Source of the DNA: JADCCX01 sp031378805
Lineage (GTDB): Bacteria; Pseudomonadota; Alphaproteobacteria; Rhizobiales; Beijerinckiaceae
Reading direction: 5' to 3'
DNA: 64,000 nucleotides
Assembly: GCA_031378805.1 (NCBI GenBank)
Contig: JANNEO010000075.1
Span: 23,894 to 87,893, forward strand
This document shows positions 59,753 through 64,000 of this stretch, piece after piece (position 1 is the stretch's first letter; each line of letters begins with the position of its first letter). The position numbers and the translations under genes are program-made. Below the pieces are notes generated by a model that searched no databases, was not told where the DNA came from, and saw nothing but the letters and a program-made list of their open reading frames with translations.

Positions 59753-59811
59753 GCTCTTCGAAGCCTTTCACAGGAAGCAAAACTATTGCACGGAACCGGT
59801 GGTGACCAACG

Positions 59812-59836
59812 AAAAAGGCGGCCCGGAGGCCGCCTT
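59812..59836 (-). terminator. Rho-independent terminator of the rplM-rpsI operon
   Basis: A 9-bp stem (AAGGCGGCC/GGCCGCCTT) with a CGGA loop is followed on the minus strand by five T. It lies 27 bases after the rpsI stop. Confidence 0.9.
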
Positions 59837-59862
59837 CCCATAATCCGCATAGCGAATGGATA

Positions 59863-60345
59863 TCAGCGCTTCGAGAACTGGAAGCTGCGGCGTGCCTTGG
59901 CGCGGCCGAACTTCTTGCGTTCCACCACACGGCTGTCGCGGGTGAGGAAGCCTTCCTTCTTGAGCGATGGCCGCAGGGCCGGCTCATAATAGGTAAGTGC
60001 CTTGGAGATGCCGTGGCGCACAGCACCTGCTTGTCCTGAGAGACCGCCACCATTCACTGACACCATGACATCATACTGGGTCATGCGATCAACGAGCTGA
60101 AGCGGCTGGGTCAGCACCATGCGCAACACTGGGCGGGCAAAGAACACCTCTACGGCACGACCATTGACCACGATCTTGCCCGAGCCGGGCTTGATCCAGA
60201 CCTTGGCAATGGCGTTCTTGCGCTTGCCGGTGGCGTAGGCGCGACCGAGCTTGTCCAGCTTCTGGACATGCTTTGGCGCTTCCGCCTGAACCGTAGCTTC
60301 AGCGCTACCCTTGAGATCGGCGAGGGAGTTGAGAACTTCAGCCAT
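59863..60345 (-). CDS. rpsI: 30S ribosomal protein S9
   Basis: The protein has 160 residues. The S9 core is plain: YATGKRKNAIAKVWIKPGSG, VNGRAVEVFFARPVLRMVL, TVNGGGLSGQAGAVRHGISK-like SVNGGGLSGQAGAVRHGISK and the basic C-terminal RVVERKKFGRAKARRSFQFS, ending KR. The N-terminal ~30 residues are the extension usual in alphaproteobacteria. Its ATG overlaps the rplM stop codon. Confidence 0.98.
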   Translation of the reverse strand: MAEVLNSLADLKGSAEATVQAEAPKHVQKLDKLGRAYATGKRKNAIAKVWIKPGSGKIVVNGRAVEVFFARPVLRMVLTQPLQLVDRMTQYDVMVSVNGGGLSGQAGAVRHGISKALTYYEPALRPSLKKEGFLTRDSRVVERKKFGRAKARRSFQFSKR

Positions 60346-60827
60346 TATGCTGCCCTCACGTTTTTGCGGTTCATGGCACCAACATCGAGCGGTGTCGGCT
60401 GCTGGGCTTCATGCGGATGGGTGGTGCCTTTGTAGACACGCAGGTTGCTCATCTGCTGACGGGCCAGCGGGCCCTTCGGCATCATGCGCTCCACGGCCTT
60501 TTCCACGATACGCTCGGGGAAACGACCTTCGAGGATGAACTTGGCTGTCCGCTCCTTGAGGCCGCCGATATAGCCGGAGTGGTGAAAGTAGATCTTCTGT
60601 TCGGTCTTGCGGCCGGTGAAGACCACCTTTTCCGCATTGATGACGATGACATTGTCGCCGCAATCGACGTGGGCCGTATAAAACGGTTTGTTCTTGCCAC
60701 GCAGGCGCATGGCAATGATCGACGCAAGACGCCCGACGACGAGACCTGTGCCGTCGATGACGACCCATTTCTTCTCGACCTCGGCCGGCTTCACGGAGAC
60801 CGTGGAGTTGGTGAGGGCTACTCTCAT
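60345..60827 (-). CDS. rplM: 50S ribosomal protein L13
   Basis: The protein has 160 residues from MRVALTNSTVSVKPAEVEKK. Signatures are WVVIDGTGLVVGRLASIIAM, CGDNVIVINAEKVVFTGRKT, YFHHSGYIGGLKERTAKFIL and MMPKGPLARQQMSNLRVYKG. It is the first gene of the conserved rplM-rpsI operon; the two genes overlap by one base. A promoter-like pair lies about 65-90 bases upstream. Confidence 0.98.
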   Translation of the reverse strand: MRVALTNSTVSVKPAEVEKKWVVIDGTGLVVGRLASIIAMRLRGKNKPFYTAHVDCGDNVIVINAEKVVFTGRKTEQKIYFHHSGYIGGLKERTAKFILEGRFPERIVEKAVERMMPKGPLARQQMSNLRVYKGTTHPHEAQQPTPLDVGAMNRKNVRAA

Positions 60828-60890
60828 AAAAGAGGTTCCATTGCTGATGACAAAAAAACGCGACGAACAGGGTTGCTCGCCGTTGAGGGT

Positions 60891-60919
60891 CGTATGGGGG
60901 AAAGAGCGGATATGGTCAA
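60891..60919 (-). promoter_or_regulatory. Candidate promoter of rplM-rpsI
   Basis: On the minus strand TTGACC (60919-60914) is followed after 17 bases by CATACG (60896-60891). The -35 box is strong and the -10 weak. It lies 64 bases before the rplM start codon, leaving room for a leader. Confidence 0.4.
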
Positions 60920-60975
60920 GCAATATCTGGCGTTAAAATCCAGATCAAATCATTCAGTATCAATGACTTAGTATA

Positions 60976-60995
60976 TACGGTATTATTTTACCGTA
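60976..60995 (-). terminator. Weak hairpin after the thioesterase gene
   Basis: TACGGTA/TACCGTA forms a 7-bp stem with an AT-only six-base loop, six bases past the thioesterase stop codon on the minus strand. There is no T-run, so termination is uncertain. Confidence 0.3.
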
Positions 60996-61000
60996 ACTGC

Positions 61001-61429
61001 TCATCGCGGCGGAATGCTGTATGTCCCTGTCGCGTGGGCCACAGCATCATCCTCTCCTGCCGAAAACAGCGTGACCTCGCCCACCGCCAGTCGCTTGCCG
61101 ATCTTCAACATGCGGCACTCCGCGACAAGCGCCGCCTTTGCTGGCTTGCGCAGAAAATTGATGGTGAGGTTCGTGGTCACGGCCAGCCCGACCGGACCGA
61201 TGGCGCCCAGAACGGCCACGTAGAATGCAAGATCAGCCAGCGTGAACATGGAGGGGCCCGAGAGTGTGCCGCCGGGGCGCACATTGCGCTCGTGATAGGC
61301 CATGACCATGCGGCAGGTGCCATATCCCACAGCCTCGATGCTGAAGATGCGTCCGCCCAGATGAATCTGCGGAAACTCGCGATCAAGGAAGGCTTCCATC
61401 TCGGCGATGGTCATGAGGGCGTTTGGCAT
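61001..61429 (-). CDS. PaaI-type hotdog thioesterase family protein
   Basis: The protein has 142 residues. The hotdog core shows YHERNVRPGGTLSGPSMFTL and ADLAFYVAVLGAIGPVGLAV, then TTNLTINFLRKPAKAALVAE. The Asp in MFTLADLAFY is the likely catalytic residue. It would hydrolyse an acyl-CoA. Starts at 61444 or 61429 are both possible. It is divergent from the enoyl-CoA hydratase gene, which may share its pathway. Confidence 0.85.
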   Translation of the reverse strand: MPNALMTIAEMEAFLDREFPQIHLGGRIFSIEAVGYGTCRMVMAYHERNVRPGGTLSGPSMFTLADLAFYVAVLGAIGPVGLAVTTNLTINFLRKPAKAALVAECRMLKIGKRLAVGEVTLFSAGEDDAVAHATGTYSIPPR

Positions 61430-61479
61430 GGGCGGCGTCTGCACTTTGAGGACGGAGGAGATAGCGCTATCCTCTTCGC

Positions 61480-62286
61480 ATGACCCTGCAAAGCCCCCTC
61501 CCCGCCCTCAAGCGCGTCGATACCGAAGGTGTCGCCATTCTGACGCTGTGCCGACCCCAGAAGCGCAACCCGCTGTCCGATGCGCTGCTGGCCGGGCTGA
61601 CTGCAGAGCTTGAGGTGATTGCGGGAGACGCCGCCATCCGCGCCGTGATTTTGGCGGCGGAAGGGCCGGTGTTTTGCGCGGGGCATGACCTCAAGGAAAT
61701 GTCGGCAAGGCGTACCGATGCGGACCGGGGCCGGGACTATTTCACGGATATCCTGGGGCGATGCTCCCGTCTCATGCAGCAGATCGTGACCCTGCCGCAA
61801 CCCTTGATTGCCGCCGTGGAAGGCGTGGCAACAGCAGCCGGGTGCCAGCTCGTCGCCTCCTGCGATCTGGCCGTGGCGGGCACTCAGGCGCGGTTCTGCA
61901 CGCCGGGCGTGCATATCGGACTGTTCTGCTCAACGCCGATGGTGGCCCTGTCGCGCAGCGTGGGGAACAAGCACGCTATGGAAATGCTGCTGCTGGGCGA
62001 GATGGTCGATGCCGAGACGGCGCATCGGTTCGGTCTCGTCAACCGCGTGACGCATGTGGGCGGCGCGCTGGACGCGGCAATGGCGATGGCGCGGATCATT
62101 GCCAGCAAGTCACCCCTCACAGTGAAGACCGGTAAGCAGGCGTTCTACCGGCAGCGCGAGCTGGACCTCGTCGAAGCCTATGACTACGCCAGCCATGTCA
62201 TGGTGGAGAACATGCTGGCGCGCGATGCCGAGGAAGGCATCGGGGCATTCATGGAGAAGCGGGAGCCAAGTTGGGAGGGGCGGTAG
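61480..62286 (+). CDS. Enoyl-CoA hydratase/isomerase family protein
   Basis: The protein has 268 residues of the crotonase fold. Oxyanion-hole stretches are FCAGHDLKEMSARR and AVEGVATAAGCQLVASCDLA, then RFCTPGVHIGLFCSTPMVAL. The position of one usual catalytic Glu is taken by other residues (HIGLFCS), so the reaction may be isomerisation or hydrolysis and not hydration. It resembles ECHDC3-like proteins. It is followed by repeat A, copy 2. Confidence 0.88.
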   Translation: MTLQSPLPALKRVDTEGVAILTLCRPQKRNPLSDALLAGLTAELEVIAGDAAIRAVILAAEGPVFCAGHDLKEMSARRTDADRGRDYFTDILGRCSRLMQQIVTLPQPLIAAVEGVATAAGCQLVASCDLAVAGTQARFCTPGVHIGLFCSTPMVALSRSVGNKHAMEMLLLGEMVDAETAHRFGLVNRVTHVGGALDAAMAMARIIASKSPLTVKTGKQAFYRQRELDLVEAYDYASHVMVENMLARDAEEGIGAFMEKREPSWEGR

Positions 62287-62289
62287 TTT

Positions 62290-62425
62290 CTAATCCTTCT
62301 CCCCTGGGAGAAGGTGGCAGGCGGAGCATGACGGATGAGGGAGAACCGCAGGCGTCAGGGATTCGCCCTCATCCGACCCGCTTCGCGGGCCACCTTCCCC
62401 CAAAGGGGGAAGGCAACCTGCCGCA
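62290..62425. repeat. Dispersed palindromic repeat, family A, copy 2
   Basis: CCTTCTCCCCTGGGAGAAGG near the left end, ATGACGGATGAGGGAGAACC, CGCCCTCATCCGACCCGC and CTTCCCCCAAAGGGGGAAGG follow in the same order as the copy at 40160-40290. It lies between the convergent hydratase and outer-membrane protein genes and can form strong hairpins. Confidence 0.82.
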
Positions 62426-62446
62426 CGTCACCGCGCGTCAACCTGC

Positions 62447-63238
62447 TCAGAACTTGTAGTTCACACCAACGCGGGCGATGTTCAGCTTCGTCTGGTTGGA
62501 AACGCCAATTGTGGTGTTTGGAAAACCCGCCACGGCACCGTGGGTGTAGCTGGTCTTGCCCAGATCGACATAGAGATATTCAGCCTTCATGGTCCAATTT
62601 TTGGTGAAGGCATACTCAAGGCCACCGCCCAGAGCGTACCCCGTGCGGGTGTTGGAGGATGTGGCAGCTTGCCCCAGACCAGGTGCGCCGTTAGGGCGGA
62701 AGTCGACCTCGTCAAAAACTTTGACCGAGCCGAACGCGATACCGGCCGTTCCGTAAACAAGAAGCCGGTCCAACGCGAACCCGAGACGACCGCGGATCGT
62801 GGCGAGCCACTCAACGTTGGATGACGATGCCAAAATATAAGAACCGGCCAAGGACGATTCGGGATTCAGAGACTTTTTCGCACCCACAAAATTGAAATCG
62901 CCTTCAAGACCAAAGACGAGCGAATTGATCTGATAGTTATAACCGCCCTGCAGGCCGCCGGTGAAGCCATTGGCCTTGATGGAGCGTGTACCGATCGTGT
63001 TGATGAGATTGACCGAGGGTGCGCCACCAATGAACCCCGGATTGGCAGAAGCCGTACGGTCGAACTGCGTGGCGTTGTAGCCAGCATTCACGCCGACATA
63101 GAAACCCGTCCAGCTGAAGGCGGGAGCAGACGCGAACACGGGTGCCACGCTCCTCTGCGGCAAGTCTGCGGCGAAGGCCGCCGTGGTCGAGGCAAGAGTC
63201 GTCAGGCTGAGGGCAGCCAAAATCGAAATTCTGTTCAT
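62447..63238 (-). CDS. Outer-membrane beta-barrel protein (Omp25/Omp31-like), copy 1
   Basis: The protein has 263 residues from MNRISILAALSLTTLAST, a signal peptide cleaved near AFAAD. The start at 63238 has AAGG at a good distance; 63244 is possible. The barrel shows FSWTGFYVGVNAGYN, GGLQGGYNYQINSLVFGLEG, VEWLATIRGRLGFALDRLLV, GYALGGGLEYAFTKNWTMKA and the C-terminal ARVGVNYKF, ending in Phe as OMPs do. It is a surface or structural protein of the outer membrane. A paralogue lies directly upstream. Confidence 0.93.
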   Translation of the reverse strand: MNRISILAALSLTTLASTTAAFAADLPQRSVAPVFASAPAFSWTGFYVGVNAGYNATQFDRTASANPGFIGGAPSVNLINTIGTRSIKANGFTGGLQGGYNYQINSLVFGLEGDFNFVGAKKSLNPESSLAGSYILASSSNVEWLATIRGRLGFALDRLLVYGTAGIAFGSVKVFDEVDFRPNGAPGLGQAATSSNTRTGYALGGGLEYAFTKNWTMKAEYLYVDLGKTSYTHGAVAGFPNTTIGVSNQTKLNIARVGVNYKF

Positions 63239-63402
63239 TTTCATAGCCTTGTGGAATGCCTGCAGAGTGCAGGCGGCAGGGTTGACCTGCCCGGGATAGC
63301 GTCCGGATTCACGACACTCAAGCCCAAATCGCAGCTGTGACGTGTCCAAAAATGGTTGGATTTTCAGACGTGCGGTGTTGCAGGGGTAGTGGCGGCATCA
63401 AC

Positions 63403-63427
63403 AAAAAAGCCGCCCGAAGGCGGCTTT
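63403..63427 (-). terminator. Rho-independent terminator between the two omp genes
   Basis: A 9-bp stem (AAAGCCGCC/GGCGGCTTT) with a CGAA loop is followed on the minus strand by a run of T. It ends the upstream omp gene 24 bases after its stop codon, so the two copies have separate transcripts. Confidence 0.9.
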
Positions 63428-63451
63428 GATGCGGATGGGTCGGAAGCCGGA

Positions 63452-64000
63452 TCAGAACTTGTAGTTCACGCCAATGCGAGCAATGTTGAGCTTGGTCTTG
63501 TTGGAAAGCTCTGCATTCGATGACGGGACGCCAGTGACTGCCCCGTGGCTGTAGTTCGTCTTGCCCAGATCAACGTAGAGGTATTCAGCCTTCACAGTCC
63601 AATTGTTGGTGAAGGCGTATTCCACACCGCCGCCCAATACATAACCGGTGCGGGTGTTGGAGGATGAACCAGCCAGACCAACGGAAGGCGCACCATTGGG
63701 ACGGAAATCGATCTGATCAGTCACCTTCACAGATGCGAAGGCAACACCCCCCGTGCCATAAATCAGGAAGCGATCAAAGGCGAGACCGAGACGGCCACGG
63801 ATGGTCGCCAGCCACTCGACTTTCGACGAGGATGAAAGGATCACGTTACCGGGAGAAAATACTTCAGGACTCAAAGTTTTCTTTGCACCCACAAAGTTGA
63901 AGTCACCCTCAAGACCAACGACGAAGGAATTGATCTGGTAGTTGTAACCGCCCTGCAAGCCACCGGTAAACCCATCAGCCTTGATCGAGCGCGTGCCGAA
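63452..64000 (-). CDS. Outer-membrane beta-barrel protein (Omp25/Omp31-like), copy 2 (partial)
   Basis: About 182 C-terminal residues are visible; the start lies beyond the right edge. The frame is open to the last base (FGTRSIKADGFTGGLQGGYN), so the real gene is longer than the internal Met at 63958 suggests. It matches copy 1 closely: VEWLATIRGRLGLAFDRFLI, DFRPNGAPSVG, NTRTGYVLGGGVEYAFTNNW and ARIGVNYKF. The two probably come from a tandem duplication. A terminator follows the stop codon. Confidence 0.93.
   Translation of the reverse strand, partial: FGTRSIKADGFTGGLQGGYNYQINSFVVGLEGDFNFVGAKKTLSPEVFSPGNVILSSSSKVEWLATIRGRLGLAFDRFLIYGTGGVAFASVKVTDQIDFRPNGAPSVGLAGSSSNTRTGYVLGGGVEYAFTNNWTVKAEYLYVDLGKTNYSHGAVTGVPSSNAELSNKTKLNIARIGVNYKF

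Overview
The window reads as chromosomal DNA of an alphaproteobacterium, most likely of the order Hyphomicrobiales (Rhizobiales). The basis is the gene order (Cbp3-type chaperone, DUF177, plsX, fabH, ihfA, merR; rplM-rpsI), an Omp25/Omp31-type outer-membrane beta-barrel pair, a cyanide-insensitive-type cytochrome bd, a Tat-exported formate dehydrogenase with its usual DUF partners, and REP-like palindromic repeats of the kind common in this order. I do not name a genus. Both window edges cut a gene.

Layout. 0-5.4 kb: a CusA/CzcA-type metal RND pump (left-truncated), its periplasmic adaptor, a sensor kinase and an OmpR-type regulator, with a small exported protein divergent from them. 5.4-8.7 kb: LysR regulator, PLP lyase and an amino-acid binding protein. 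8.7-9.6 kb: decayed DNA, namely an IS3-family end and a broken SRAP gene. 9.6-19.1 kb: methyltransferases, fasciclin, SOUL and DUF4149 proteins, a GbsR-type regulator with cydAB and DUF2805, and a photolyase/cryptochrome. 19.1-31.2 kb: an accessory block with an ABC permease remnant, an RTX protein, 5-hydroxyisourate hydrolase, a complete TctABC transporter, three paralogous NMT1-type binding proteins, a BMP-family protein and a LysR regulator. 31.5-40.2 kb: tRNA-Pro(GGG), MerR, IHF-alpha, a DUF808 protein, fatty-acid and phospholipid genes, bamE, an Rsm22-like methyltransferase, argC and an NTF2-like protein.

40.3-58.5 kb is a molybdenum/formate dehydrogenase region. mobA and fdhD face tusA and a WD40-cytochrome c fusion. 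A multi-cluster ferredoxin-like protein and a lipoate-ligase-like protein follow. Next comes a long plus-strand run: GIY-YIG nuclease, four uncharacterised DUF proteins, a YdaS-TorD fusion chaperone, a small Tat peptide, fdh alpha/beta/gamma, mobB and moeA. Together these can supply sulfur transfer, bis-MGD assembly, chaperoning, export and electron transfer for a periplasmic formate dehydrogenase. 58.4-64 kb: a 40-residue membrane peptide, a Ca2+/H+ antiporter, rpsI-rplM, a thioesterase, an enoyl-CoA hydratase and tandem outer-membrane protein genes, the last cut by the right edge.

The observations most worth following are: the GIY-YIG gene bracketed by inverted REP-like hairpins; repeat DNA that forms the 5' end of the WD40-cytochrome c gene; the three-binding-protein plus TctABC plus BMP cluster, in which two proteins lack a signal peptide; the YdaS-TorD fusion; and the cluster of FDH-linked genes of unknown function. 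All family assignments come from reading sequence motifs; no database search was run.
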